64,000 bases of DNA from Paraburkholderia graminis C4D1M (GTDB lineage: Bacteria; Pseudomonadota; Gammaproteobacteria; Burkholderiales; Burkholderiaceae): assembly GCF_000172415.1 (NCBI RefSeq), contig NZ_ABLD01000006.1, forward strand, positions 124,001 through 188,000. Direction: 5' to 3'. The number at the start of each line of letters is the position of its first letter. Position 1 is the first letter of the stretch. Positions 53,761 to 61,720 of this stretch are shown piece by piece. Position numbers and translations under genes: made by a program. Under the pieces are notes generated by a model. It did not search any database and was not told the origin of the DNA. It was given only the letters and a program-made list of their open reading frames with translations.

Positions 53761-56214
53761 ATGACAGCCGTCGATCTGGAATTCGACCAGCTCAACAGTA
53801 CCGTCGACGCGCTACGGCGCTCAATTTCCAATCGCATGATGTACGGCGTCGGCAAGGACGCCGTCACCGCGCATCCGCATGACTGGCTGCATGCCGCGGC
53901 GCTTGCCGTGCGCGACCGGCTCGTCGCGCGCTGGATGAAAACCACGCGCCTGCAATACGAACAGGACGTGAAGCGCGTTTACTACCTGTCGATGGAATTC
54001 CTGATCGGCCGGACCTTCACGAATGCGTTGCTCGCGCTCGGCATCCACGATCAGATGAAGGAAGCGCTCGCGAGTCTCGGCGTCGACATGGACGCGCTGA
54101 CCGACATCGAGCCCGACGCCGCGCTCGGCAACGGCGGCCTCGGCCGGCTGGCCGCATGCTTTCTCGATTCGATGGCCACGCTCGGTATTCCGGGCTTCGG
54201 TTACGGCATCCGTTACGAGTACGGGATGTTCCGTCAGGAGATCGTCGATGGAGAGCAGGTCGAGGCGCCGGATTACTGGCTGCGCGCCGGCAATCCGTGG
54301 GAATTTCCGCGACCCGAGATCAAGTACACCGTGCATTTCGGCGGACGCACCGTGCAACGCGGCGATCAGGTCGAATGGATCGACACCGAGCATGTGAACG
54401 CCACCGCGTATGACACGGTGATTCCAGGCTATGCGACCGATGCCACCAACACGCTGCGCCTGTGGTCCGCGCGCGCCACCGACGAGCTCGACCTCGGCGC
54501 GTTCAACCGCGGCGACTATCGCAATGCGGTGGACACGAAGAACATGTCGGAGAACGTATCGCGGCTGCTGTATCCGGACGACTCCACGCCGGCCGGCCGC
54601 GAACTGCGTTTGCGGCAGGAGTACTTCTTCGTTTCGGCGACCATGCAGGATTTGATCCGCCGCTATCAGCGCACGCACAGCACGTTCGGGCGCTTTTCCG
54701 AAAAGGTCGCGGTGCATCTGAACGATACGCACCCGGTGCTGGCGATTCCCGAACTGATGCGCTTGCTCGTGGACGTGCATCATCTGCCGTGGGACAAGGC
54801 GTGGAAACATGTCACGCAAATTTTCTCGTACACGAATCACACGTTGATGCCCGAGGCGCTCGAAACGTGGGACGTCGAAATGCTGTCGCGTTTGTTGCCG
54901 CGGCATCTCGAGATCATCTTCGAGATCAATGCCGGTTTTCTCAAGCATGTGAGCGAGCAGTCGGGTCACGACGCGGAGATGATCCGCCGCATTTCTCTTG
55001 TCGATGAATACGGACAGCGGCGCGTGCGCATGGCGTATCTGGCGATTGTCGCGAGCCACAAGGTGAATGGCGTGTCGAAGCTGCATTCGCAACTGATGAC
55101 GCGCGACATCTTCGCCGACTTCGCGCGTATCTACCCGGACCGCTTCACGAATGTGACGAACGGCATTACGCCGCGGCGCTGGTTATCGCAGGCGAGTCCG
55201 TCGCTGTCGTCGCTGATCGATCAGAAGATCGGCACGCATTGGCGCGGCAATCTGTTCGAACTCGCGCAATTGCGCGAACTGCGTAGCGATAGTGAGTTCA
55301 TCGAAGCATTTCGTGAGGCCAAGCGGCAGAACAAGTTGCGGCTCGTGCAGCGGCTCGCGCATCATACGAAGCTGCATTTCAATCCCGACGCGCTGTTCGA
55401 TCTGCAGGTGAAGCGCATCCACGAATACAAGCGGCAATTGCTGAACGTGCTGCATGTGATCGTGCGCTACAACCAGATTCGCGCGAATCCGGAGCGCGAC
55501 TGGGTACCGCGCGTGGTGATGTTCGCGGGCAAGGCCGCGTCCGCTTACCGGATGGCGAAGACGATCATCAAACTGATCGGCGATGTGAGTCAGAAGGTCA
55601 ATCACGATCCGCTGATTGGCGACCGTCTCAAGGTGGTGTTCGTGCCGAACTACGGCGTGAGCGTGGCAGAACTGATCATTCCGGCCGCCGATTTGTCCGA
55701 GCAGATTTCGATGGCCGGCACGGAAGCATCGGGCACCGGCAACATGAAGCTCGCGCTCAACGGGGCATTGACGATCGGCACGATGGATGGCGCGAACATC
55801 GAGATCTGCGATGCGGTGGGCCGCGAGAATATCTTCATCTTCGGCCATACCGCGGACGAGGTGGACGATCTGCGCGCGAGCGGCTACCGTCCGCGCGAAG
55901 TGTACGAGCAGAACGCCGAATTGCGCATGGCGCTCGACCAGATTCGCGGCGGCTACTTCTCACCCGACGACCCGCTGCGTTTCTCCGATATTTTCCACAC
56001 GCTGGTGGATTGGGGCGATCACTACATGGTGCTCGCCGATTTCGCCGCGTTCGCGAAGGCGCAAAACGAAGTGGACGCGCGTTTCATCGACAAGCGCGCG
56101 TGGACGGAAAGCGCGATTGAGAATGTTGCGGGCATGGGGCAGTTTTCGTCGGATCGGACGATCGCTGAGTATGCTCGGGAGATATGGCGGGTGAATCCAC
56201 TTAGTTTGGGGTGA
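53761..56214 (+). CDS. glgP: glycogen/starch/alpha-glucan phosphorylase
   Basis: PLP-dependent enzyme releasing glucose 1-phosphate from glycogen. ATG 53761 follows GGAGGCTTCG, giving 817 residues, normal for the family. Seen: KRVYYLSMEFLIGRTF, GNGGLGRLAACFLDSMATLG, GYGIRYEYGMFRQ, VHLNDTHPVLAIPELMR, TNGITPRRWL, and the PLP-site region EASGTGNMKLALNGALTIGT followed by MDGANIE. It stands alone rather than in a glg operon. Immediately after its stop begins the accessory island. Confidence 0.95.
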   Translation: MTAVDLEFDQLNSTVDALRRSISNRMMYGVGKDAVTAHPHDWLHAAALAVRDRLVARWMKTTRLQYEQDVKRVYYLSMEFLIGRTFTNALLALGIHDQMKEALASLGVDMDALTDIEPDAALGNGGLGRLAACFLDSMATLGIPGFGYGIRYEYGMFRQEIVDGEQVEAPDYWLRAGNPWEFPRPEIKYTVHFGGRTVQRGDQVEWIDTEHVNATAYDTVIPGYATDATNTLRLWSARATDELDLGAFNRGDYRNAVDTKNMSENVSRLLYPDDSTPAGRELRLRQEYFFVSATMQDLIRRYQRTHSTFGRFSEKVAVHLNDTHPVLAIPELMRLLVDVHHLPWDKAWKHVTQIFSYTNHTLMPEALETWDVEMLSRLLPRHLEIIFEINAGFLKHVSEQSGHDAEMIRRISLVDEYGQRRVRMAYLAIVASHKVNGVSKLHSQLMTRDIFADFARIYPDRFTNVTNGITPRRWLSQASPSLSSLIDQKIGTHWRGNLFELAQLRELRSDSEFIEAFREAKRQNKLRLVQRLAHHTKLHFNPDALFDLQVKRIHEYKRQLLNVLHVIVRYNQIRANPERDWVPRVVMFAGKAASAYRMAKTIIKLIGDVSQKVNHDPLIGDRLKVVFVPNYGVSVAELIIPAADLSEQISMAGTEASGTGNMKLALNGALTIGTMDGANIEICDAVGRENIFIFGHTADEVDDLRASGYRPREVYEQNAELRMALDQIRGGYFSPDDPLRFSDIFHTLVDWGDHYMVLADFAAFAKAQNEVDARFIDKRAWTESAIENVAGMGQFSSDRTIAEYAREIWRVNPLSLG

Positions 56215-56269
56215 GGGGGTTTTGGTTGGGCGCGGGTTGTGGGTTGCGCGTGCGGGAAGGAACGAGGCT

Positions 56270-56340
56270 GAACTGCACCTCCAAGGTTGGACAGCGATCT
56301 GAGCTTTGGGGTGCTTTTCGTGAGGAGGCACAGCGAGCAG
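56270..56340 (+). mobile_element. remnant resembling an IS3-family terminus (left copy)
   Basis: TGAACTGCACCTCCAAGGTT continues into a sequence that ends with a TTTGGGGTGC inverted partner, then an ATG-lacking relic of a reading frame. It aligns over about 70 bases with 60099-60170, same orientation. The pattern GAACTGCACCCCAAA...TTTGGGGTG followed by a transposase start is what I recall of IS3-family ends in Burkholderiales. Transposase genes themselves are absent. Confidence 0.45.
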
Positions 56341-56390
56341 CTAAAGGCATACGGACACCACGCATGACCACGCGCGGTTGAAGCTCACGT

Positions 56391-56413
56391 GAAGAGCCCC
56401 GCCGAAGCGGGGC
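56391..56413 (-). terminator. hairpin after the OmpA-fold gene
   Basis: On the minus strand GCCCCGC-TTCG-GCGGGGC is a perfect 7-base stem closed by a stable TTCG loop, followed by TCTTC. It lies just after the stop of the OmpA-fold gene (56420). The T tract is weak. Confidence 0.6.
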
Positions 56414-56419
56414 CAACAT

Positions 56420-56899
56420 TTACTTGATAGATCGGCTATGCGGTGTGATCCGTGGATCGTCGCAAAGCCGTTCGCAACCACCTTTGCACAAAGGCACAAG
56501 CTCAATTGCGATTTGATGCAGGTTCAAAGTGCCGTCCTCGTTTTTTACCATTTCGTTGGTAAAGACCTTGGGCTCAATCAGAATATTCTGTGGATTAATC
56601 CCTAACTGGACTAAATAAGATTTCACGAGTTCGCCACGCTCGCTTTTTAATCTTTCGCGATCCTTCTCTCCAACGTATGCACCCGCAATGATTACGGCCT
56701 GGATGTCGACGTCAGGCCATTTTTTTGCTTCCAGTACGATGTTGGCAATTGATAATCTATCTCCGTTCGTTAGCTCGATGGCGTTAAAGGGAAGTCGTGT
56801 TTCCATTGACTCGCTGACCGTGCATGCCCGTGCTTGCATCGACAGGAAAGTCGTAGCCACTGCAATGGAGATAAAACATGTGGATATTAGTTTTTTCAT
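56420..56899 (-). CDS. periplasmic OmpA-fold protein, putative immunity protein
   Basis: A 159-residue protein with a Sec signal peptide (MKKLISTCFISIAVATTFLS, cleavage after ARA near residue 25). The mature part has an OmpA-C-like layout: LSIANIVLEAKKWPDVDIQA, a strand VIIAGAY, then DRERLKSERGELVKSYLVQLGI, matching the SERR-type helix of OmpA domains but without the usual H-T-D motif. Its start overlaps the metallopeptidase stop by 4 bases (ATGA). A signal-bearing partner encoded directly after a leaderless toxin-like peptidase suggests periplasmic immunity. Codon and base composition are AT-richer than the flanking chromosome. Confidence 0.65.
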   Translation of the reverse strand: MKKLISTCFISIAVATTFLSMQARACTVSESMETRLPFNAIELTNGDRLSIANIVLEAKKWPDVDIQAVIIAGAYVGEKDRERLKSERGELVKSYLVQLGINPQNILIEPKVFTNEMVKNEDGTLNLHQIAIELVPLCKGGCERLCDDPRITPHSRSIK

Positions 56900-57570
56900 C
56901 GTGCTACTGTCTTGTCAAAGGTCGCAATATAGCCCGCAATACTATCGGCGTTCCGTATCGCCTTGTCGCGGTTCCCCAATGCGAAAGCATGCATCCCGCT
57001 TTCAGTGTTGCCGTACATGATATCGTCGGAGTTGAACGTGTCGGTGAAGTGCGTGCATTCGTGTATCAGCGTTTTGACCTTCGCACCGTGCCACAACTCG
57101 CCGTTGGAATCCGTGCAGAAAGCACTATAGATCGCAATAACCCGCTTCTCTGAATCGGGCTTACACACGCCAGCCCGATTCTGTCCGTTATCAGGTACAA
57201 CGGAGCAGGTAAGATTTCTGTTTGAGGCGTCATCCCAGCGGACAATTTTCTCGGGCACTAGCTCTTGCATTGCCGCGAGCAAGCGCGGGAGTCTGGCGGC
57301 CAGGGTGCTTCGAATTTCATCGTCTGCACGACCGAAATAGGTTTTAGCGCGGGCCTGCTCGTTTGCATCCCATTGTGCTACCGCCGCAATACGATCCTTG
57401 ATTAATGTGAGCCCTGCATCGCGCGCTCGCATAATGGTTTCGGCGAATTGCTTATTCGTCATGTTCGAGCATATGGGAACTGTATTGATCGTGACATGAA
57501 CCATCGAATCCGGATTCGTATTGGTGATTGCTGTATCGTGGACCGTTACCCACTCTGCATCATCGGACAT
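56896..57570 (-). CDS. M35-like (aspzincin) metallopeptidase, putative T6SS effector
   Basis: A 224-residue protein with the zinc motif H170-E-C-T-H174, followed by NSDDIMYG (Asp182/183 as third ligand) and NADSIAGYI near 207-213, the order of the Aspzincin_M35 (deuterolysin/lysine-specific endopeptidase) domain. It has no signal peptide. ATG 57570 follows TGGAGAAGC. It lies downstream of PAAR genes and is translationally coupled to a periplasmic OmpA-fold protein, so it is read as a type VI secretion cargo effector. The family assignment is from motifs; target and delivery are inference. Lower GC than flanking genes. Confidence 0.7.
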   Translation of the reverse strand: MSDDAEWVTVHDTAITNTNPDSMVHVTINTVPICSNMTNKQFAETIMRARDAGLTLIKDRIAAVAQWDANEQARAKTYFGRADDEIRSTLAARLPRLLAAMQELVPEKIVRWDDASNRNLTCSVVPDNGQNRAGVCKPDSEKRVIAIYSAFCTDSNGELWHGAKVKTLIHECTHFTDTFNSDDIMYGNTESGMHAFALGNRDKAIRNADSIAGYIATFDKTVAR

Positions 57571-57694
57571 GCTTGCTTCTCCACTTGAAATTACGGGGCG
57601 AAATCTTCTGCGTTTCTATGTGATCCGTTTGGCCGTTACGGTTCGTGGTTGCCGCTATGACGCGGTCTCCATCAACGACGATCCGATATGGCAT
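57560..57694 (-). CDS. small ORF resembling the C-terminal domain of the PAAR protein
   Basis: A 44-residue frame, MPYRIVVDGDRVIAATTNRN then GQTDHIETQKISPRNFK, resembles the PAAR protein's C-terminal part (PYRVRIGSEVIASGVTDSRG). The likeness extends upstream of the ATG in the same frame (NAASGRYPRPIGS), which suggests a decayed duplicate of a transthyretin-like domain rather than a designed gene. Its TGA falls 9 bases inside the metallopeptidase gene, so ribosomes reading it could reinitiate there. Confidence 0.4.
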   Translation of the reverse strand: MPYRIVVDGDRVIAATTNRNGQTDHIETQKISPRNFKWRSKHVR

Positions 57695-57937
57695 GCTCCC
57701 AATTGGGCGGGGATACCGACCGGAAGCCGCGTTAGTGGCTCAGGATAATTTCGAGTGTTAGCCGGCGCGCGTCTTCGGTGGCGATTCGTTGCGTCATTCC
57801 GCGTGAGTCCGTTACTCCACTCGCTATGACCTCGGAACCAATACGGACGCGATAGGGCACGTTCTCGAACGGTTCACCGGCGCTATTCCTGAGTGTGTAT
57901 TGCTGGTCATAGATAGAAGTCGTTGGAGTTAGCGTCG

Positions 57938-57946
57938 GCGCGGCCG
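57938..57946. repeat. target-site duplication, left copy
   Basis: GCGCGGCCG at the left edge of the IS256-family element, identical to 59316-59324. The duplication is 8 or 9 bases; the ninth base is ambiguous. Confidence 0.85.
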
Positions 57947-59315
57947 AGCCTGTCAGTTTTTTAGTGTGCCGAGGTCATGAGACGATAACGGAAATAACGT
58001 CCTATGACCGATGCAACAGTGAACAAGAAGAGCAGGAACCCAAGGGCACCGAAGCTGTTTCCCGATGAGCTGATCGATCAACTGCTGGCCCAGGTGCAGA
58101 GCAAGGATGCCGAGTCGATCCTGGGCGAGGCGGGTTTGGCCGGCCAGCTCAAGAAACAGCTGGCCGAGCGCATGCTGGCGGCCGAGTTGAGTCACCACCT
58201 GGAAGCCGAGGCCGGGCAAGGCAAGGCCGGCAACCACCGCAACGGCACCAGCTCCAAGACGGTCCTGACGCCCAACGGCGAACTGAAGCTGGATATTCCA
58301 CGCGATCGGCAGGCAACGTTCGAGCCGCAACTGGTCGGCAAGTATCAACGCCGGCTGCCGGGCTTCGACGACCATGTCATCAGCATGTACGCGCGCGGCA
58401 TGAGCGTGCGCGAGATCCAGGGCCACCTGCTGGAGCTGTACGGGCTGCAGGTGTCGCCCGATCTGATTTCCACAGTCACCGACGAGGTGCTGGCTGAGGT
58501 CGAGCAATGGCAGCAACGCCCGCTGGAGGCCATGTATCCGATCGTGTATTTTGACGCGCTGCGGCTGAAGATCCGCGACGAAGGCACGGTCAGGAACAAG
58601 GCGGTGTACCTCGCGCTGGGCATTCGGGCCGACGGTCGCAAGGAGGTGCTGGGTTTGTGGATCGAGCAGACCGAAGGCGCGAAGTTCTGGCTGAAGGTCT
58701 TCAACGAACTGAAAAACCGCGGCCTGCACGACATTCTGATCGCGGTGGTTGACGGTCTGCGCGGCTTCCCGGAGGCGATTGAGGCGGTCTATCCGGCCGC
58801 CCAGATTCAGACCTGCATTGTGCATCTGATCCGCAATTCGCTGAATCTGGCGAGCTGGAAGGACCGTAAGCCGCTGGCTGCCGCGCTCAAGCCAGTCTAT
58901 CAGGCCGCCTCGGCCGAGGCGGCGGCAGCGGCACTCGACGCCTTTGCGCAAAGCGAATGGGGCCGCAAATTCCCGACCGTCGCGGCCATGTGGCAACGCC
59001 AATGGGAACAGGTGATTCCCTTCTTCGCCTATCCCCCCGAGGTGCGTCGAATCGTTTATACGACCAACGCCATCGAGAGCATGCACATGCAGTTGCGCAA
59101 AATCGTCAAGAATCGCGGCCACTTCCCGAGCGACGAAGCCGCCAGCAAACTGCTGTATCTGGCCTTGCGTAACATCGAAAAGGACTGGAAGATGCCGCCT
59201 ATCACCTGGCGGCAAGCTGTCAATCAGTTCGCCATTCTGTTCGGCGAGCGATTCACCTCCGCCATAAGCTGAGATTTTTTAATCGACCTCAGCACACGAA
59301 ATTCCTGACACCTCT
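57947..59315 (+). mobile_element. complete IS256-family insertion sequence
   Basis: About 1.37 kb, containing one transposase gene. The ends are imperfect inverted repeats: left TGTCAGTTTTTTAGTGTGCC then GAGGTC; right (complement) TGTCAGGAATTTCGTGTGCT then GAGGTC. It is flanked by an 8-9 base duplication (57938-57946 and 59316-59324). It sits in the PAAR gene, in the opposite orientation. The intact transposase, clean repeats and exact duplication suggest a recent insertion. Confidence 0.92.
58004..59272 (+). CDS. IS256-family transposase
   Basis: Mutator-type DDE transposase, 422 residues. Seen: RNGTSSKTVLTPNGELKLD, IPRDRQATFEPQLVGKYQRR, MYARGMSVREIQGHLLELYG, then the catalytic triad: Asp in IVYFDALRLKIRDEG, Asp in VVDGLRGFPEAI, Glu in TTNAIESMHMQLRK. 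The helical C-x2-H-like region TCIVHLIRNS is also typical. The start ATG 58004 lies 57 bases from the left IS end. It is full length and appears functional. Confidence 0.95.
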   Translation: MTDATVNKKSRNPRAPKLFPDELIDQLLAQVQSKDAESILGEAGLAGQLKKQLAERMLAAELSHHLEAEAGQGKAGNHRNGTSSKTVLTPNGELKLDIPRDRQATFEPQLVGKYQRRLPGFDDHVISMYARGMSVREIQGHLLELYGLQVSPDLISTVTDEVLAEVEQWQQRPLEAMYPIVYFDALRLKIRDEGTVRNKAVYLALGIRADGRKEVLGLWIEQTEGAKFWLKVFNELKNRGLHDILIAVVDGLRGFPEAIEAVYPAAQIQTCIVHLIRNSLNLASWKDRKPLAAALKPVYQAASAEAAAAALDAFAQSEWGRKFPTVAAMWQRQWEQVIPFFAYPPEVRRIVYTTNAIESMHMQLRKIVKNRGHFPSDEAASKLLYLALRNIEKDWKMPPITWRQAVNQFAILFGERFTSAIS

Positions 59316-59324
59316 GCGCGGCCG
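59316..59324. repeat. target-site duplication, right copy
   Basis: GCGCGGCCG, identical to 57938-57946, immediately outside the right IS end and inside the codons for the PAAR protein's Ala/Pro linker. Confidence 0.85.
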
Positions 59325-59642
59325 GGGCCTCACCTTTGCTGTCGGAACAGAACGCATTGGACGAACCTGCGGCAAGAACAAAATTCCTACCGCATGGGCA
59401 TAGAACGCGGTCCAGGTCCTTCACATATGGCGAGCCGTCATCCATCCAATTGCTTGCAGTGCCGTAGATTGGCCATCCGCCTTTGCAGTTTCCGCACGTC
59501 GCATGATTTTCCTTGCGCGCGTACATCCTGCCTTGTTCGTTATAGAAGTCACTACGGCCAATAACTTCTCCGCCTGTCGTGGTGCGGTCTCCATCTGCTA
59601 CAAGTCGATCAAACATGCTTGTCTCCTGTTCGGTGCGCTACT

Positions 59643-59845
59643 TCAAGCCCTAGTTGTTGGCTCTCTCTCGTCCATCACCGCTTGACTACCATCGCTATAC
59701 GTCACGACGTCGCCAACGCACGCTAGCGGAAAGCCGTCGATGCAAACCTCCGAACCACTAGTAACGCATCCGCCGCGCTCCGTGCACCGATCGTCGCGAA
59801 CGCATAGGTCGTCCCCTTGCGATTTTTCTGATTCGACATTTCCAT
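59643..59845 (-). pseudogene. PAAR-like ORF with an apparent frameshift
   Basis: A start at 59845 or 59839 (MEMSNQKNRKG) leads into the frame of a run AAGGGG; one extra G there would continue as DDLCVRDDRCTERGGCVTSG, SEVCIDGFPLACVGDVVTYS and DGSQAVMDE to a stop at 59643. This has the GGCVTSGS / ICIDG / GD-V-Y-DGS pattern of PAAR motifs. It ends 26 bases before the second PAAR gene on the same strand. As written the frame is broken, so it is a pseudogene or hides a sequencing error. Confidence 0.5.
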
Positions 59846-60324
59846 ACCTCCGGAACCAACGAAGACGCCGGCCGTGCGGCTACCGGCTACAACAGGGCGA
59901 TGGTTTGGCCCTGATTGACCATGCTCGCGCCGTACTTGCGCAGCGCGATATAGGACTGGTCTGAAAACGGGGAAATGGGCGAAACAGAGGCCGCGTCGGC
60001 ACGACGCGAAGGCATTTAACGTGACTTGCGACAAATTCCGCCCAATGAGGCGAAATATTTGAAGGTATGTTTATCCGGGTAACCCGAGCTCGGGCAAAGG
60101 AACTGCACCCCAAAGGTCGGAAACCGATCCGACGTTGGGGTGTCTTTCATGACCAAGCGCACCCAATACCTAGAAGTAAGGATGGCGAATCAGTACGTAG
60201 CCGGAGCGGCCAGTACGACGCTACTTTTACGACGCTATGGAAAGAGCGCACGGCACCACGTCGGTGAATAACAACCCACCACATCCACCGACGCACGGCC
60301 TTTATTTTGCCTAAAACACCACCC
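59846..60324. other. right flank of the island
   Basis: About 480 bases. On the minus strand a 42-residue frame (59887-60015, with SPFSDQSYIALRKYGASMVN) looks like a remnant of a larger gene I cannot name. The 60099-60170 stretch repeats the IS3-like terminus found at 56270. The rest has no recognisable feature. Confidence 0.4.
60099..60170 (+). mobile_element. remnant resembling an IS3-family terminus (right copy)
   Basis: GGAACTGCACCCCAAAGGTC, then an inverted partner GACGTTGGGGTGTC and ATGACCAAGCGCACCCAATA, the look of an IS3-family end followed by the first codons of orfA (MTKRTQ). The frame then loses transposase character. It parallels 56270-56340 in the same direction, 3.8 kb away. 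Confidence 0.5.
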
Positions 60325-61461
60325 TCAAGGCGTCAACCTCTCAACCGTTTCCCGCGCATAAAGCCCCAACTGAGCGTGCGGAAAATCGAACAGCACGTCG
60401 ATGTTCTGCATGCCCATCAGACCGATCACGATGCGGTTTGCCCCCGGTTGCGCCTTGACGATGGTGACTTGCGCGTCGTCGTAGCGATGCACCCACTTGC
60501 CCGAACCAATCGCCGCGTTGTAGTTGCCTTGAATGAGCACCTTGCCAGGGCTGTCGTCGCCGGTCCAGTTCGGCGCCGTATCGGTTTCGACGCGGATCAT
60601 GCCAGTGGTTGCCGTGGCAAACACCAGCGGCGCGCAAAACGTCGTCTTGTCGCCGACATTGACGCAGCCTCGCGGCCACTGCAATGCGCCGTCTTTCGAT
60701 ACCGTCATCGGCACCATCGTGTAGTCCTTCGTGATCGCGCTCGACGGGCTCAGCAGCAAGTACGGTTTCGCGAAACTGGCATGCACCACATAGCGTTCGC
60801 CGATGTGGCCGACGAGCGCGCGCAGCGGTTGCGTGCAACAGGTGTCGTCCGGTTGCGCGGCGCCCACCCCGAACAGTCCGGAGAAGGCCCAGCCGAATTC
60901 GCCGGTGTAGCCGTCCATCGCGACGCAGCGTTTGGCGTTGGCCTGGCAACTGACGGCGTCCACGGCCTGCGCGTCGACCTTTACTGCGTTCGATCCCGCG
61001 ACGCTCATCGGCACTTTCACCGTGGCGCCCGAAATTTGCGCGCCGTTCGCGAGCAGCAGCGTGCTCGCCGGCGCGGCGCTCGGATAGTCCGAACCGGGCA
61101 GCACCGACTTCAGCACACGCACGCCTTGCGTGCCCGTATCGAGTGCGACGTAGACCGGCTTGCCGTCGAGTTGAACGGGCAGGCCGAGACGCGCGTGGTC
61201 TTCATCGGCACGTTCGACGTGCAGCGGAATCAGCACGCCGTCCTTGCCGCCGTTGATCAGCGAAACGCTCGAGGCGGGCGGCGTGGGCGTCGGGAAAGTG
61301 GTCGAGCAGCCGCTGAGCGCGGTGAGCGCGCCGGTCGCAAACAGCCCGGCGGCGGCCAAGCGGCGCCAATGACGATGCAGACGAAGATGCAGATGCAGGT
61401 GCAGATGCCGGCGCGCGGCATAACCAGTGACAGTAAGCAGGGACATGAGACACGCTCGCAA
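60325..61461 (-). CDS. DUF3443 family putative lipoprotein
   Basis: Uncharacterised Burkholderiales family. The product is 378 residues from the ATG complement 61459-61461, or 373 from 61446. The N-terminus has a histidine/leucine run (HLHLHLHLRLHRH) produced by short DNA repeats, then a lipoprotein-like signal with LTALSGC. The mature domain has LPVQLDGKPVYVALDTGTQG (aspartyl-protease-like DTG), GYTGEFGWAFSGLFGVG, LVFATATTGMIRVETDTAP and GLMGMQNIDVLFDF. The DTG and the overall layout recall retropepsin-like folds, but a single DTG does not prove activity. Confidence 0.82.
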   Translation of the reverse strand: MRACLMSLLTVTGYAARRHLHLHLHLRLHRHWRRLAAAGLFATGALTALSGCSTTFPTPTPPASSVSLINGGKDGVLIPLHVERADEDHARLGLPVQLDGKPVYVALDTGTQGVRVLKSVLPGSDYPSAAPASTLLLANGAQISGATVKVPMSVAGSNAVKVDAQAVDAVSCQANAKRCVAMDGYTGEFGWAFSGLFGVGAAQPDDTCCTQPLRALVGHIGERYVVHASFAKPYLLLSPSSAITKDYTMVPMTVSKDGALQWPRGCVNVGDKTTFCAPLVFATATTGMIRVETDTAPNWTGDDSPGKVLIQGNYNAAIGSGKWVHRYDDAQVTIVKAQPGANRIVIGLMGMQNIDVLFDFPHAQLGLYARETVERLTP

Positions 61462-61688
61462 AAAGGCGGTCCCTTGCGAAGGCGATGCATGCGGCTGCTA
61501 CGCACAGAGAGCGACGCATCGCGAGGCCTGCGAAAGTGAACGCGCGATAACAGGAGCGGCGACTCTAACCGGCCACCGGCGAGCACTTGCAAAGATGTGT
61601 GAAGGGAAGCGCGGCTCGATGCCGCGGCGATTTGCGTTTAGCGTGACGCCGACGCGCACATCTACCTATGCTGTCGGCCGCTTTAACA

Positions 61689-61706
61689 AGCCCGCGAGCG
61701 CGGGCT
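61689..61706 (-). terminator. hairpin after the DUF6232 gene
   Basis: AGCCCGCG pairs with CGCGGGCT with a very short loop, about 15 bases after the DUF6232 stop on the minus strand, followed by TTGTTAAAG. Possible intrinsic terminator. Confidence 0.5.
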
Positions 61707-61720
61707 CAACATCGGCTTAC

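Larger units (their letters stand above)
57732..59616 (-). pseudogene. PAAR-domain protein gene interrupted by the IS256-family element
   Basis: The intact parts are 59616-59316 and 57937-57732. Joined after removing the IS and one target copy they read as one 168-residue protein: MFDRLVADGDRTTTGGEVIG at the start, paired cysteines (CGNCKGGWPIYG, VLCPCGRNF) typical of PAAR spike proteins, a Pro/Thr linker (PTLTPTTSIYDQQ), and a C-terminal transthyretin-like domain with NVPYRVRIGSEVIASGVTD. PAAR proteins tip the type VI secretion tube and carry effectors. A good AGGAGA site precedes ATG 59616. As found, translation would run into the IS and end at 59224. Confidence 0.8.

Noticed and set aside
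57953..59215. A 420-codon minus-strand frame opposite the IS256 transposase
   Set aside because: Shadow of the transposase; no ribosome-binding site and no recognisable product.
59887..60015. A 42-residue minus-strand frame in the island flank
   Set aside because: It looks like the end of a larger protein, but I could not assign a family and it lacks a ribosome-binding site, so it is not called as a gene.
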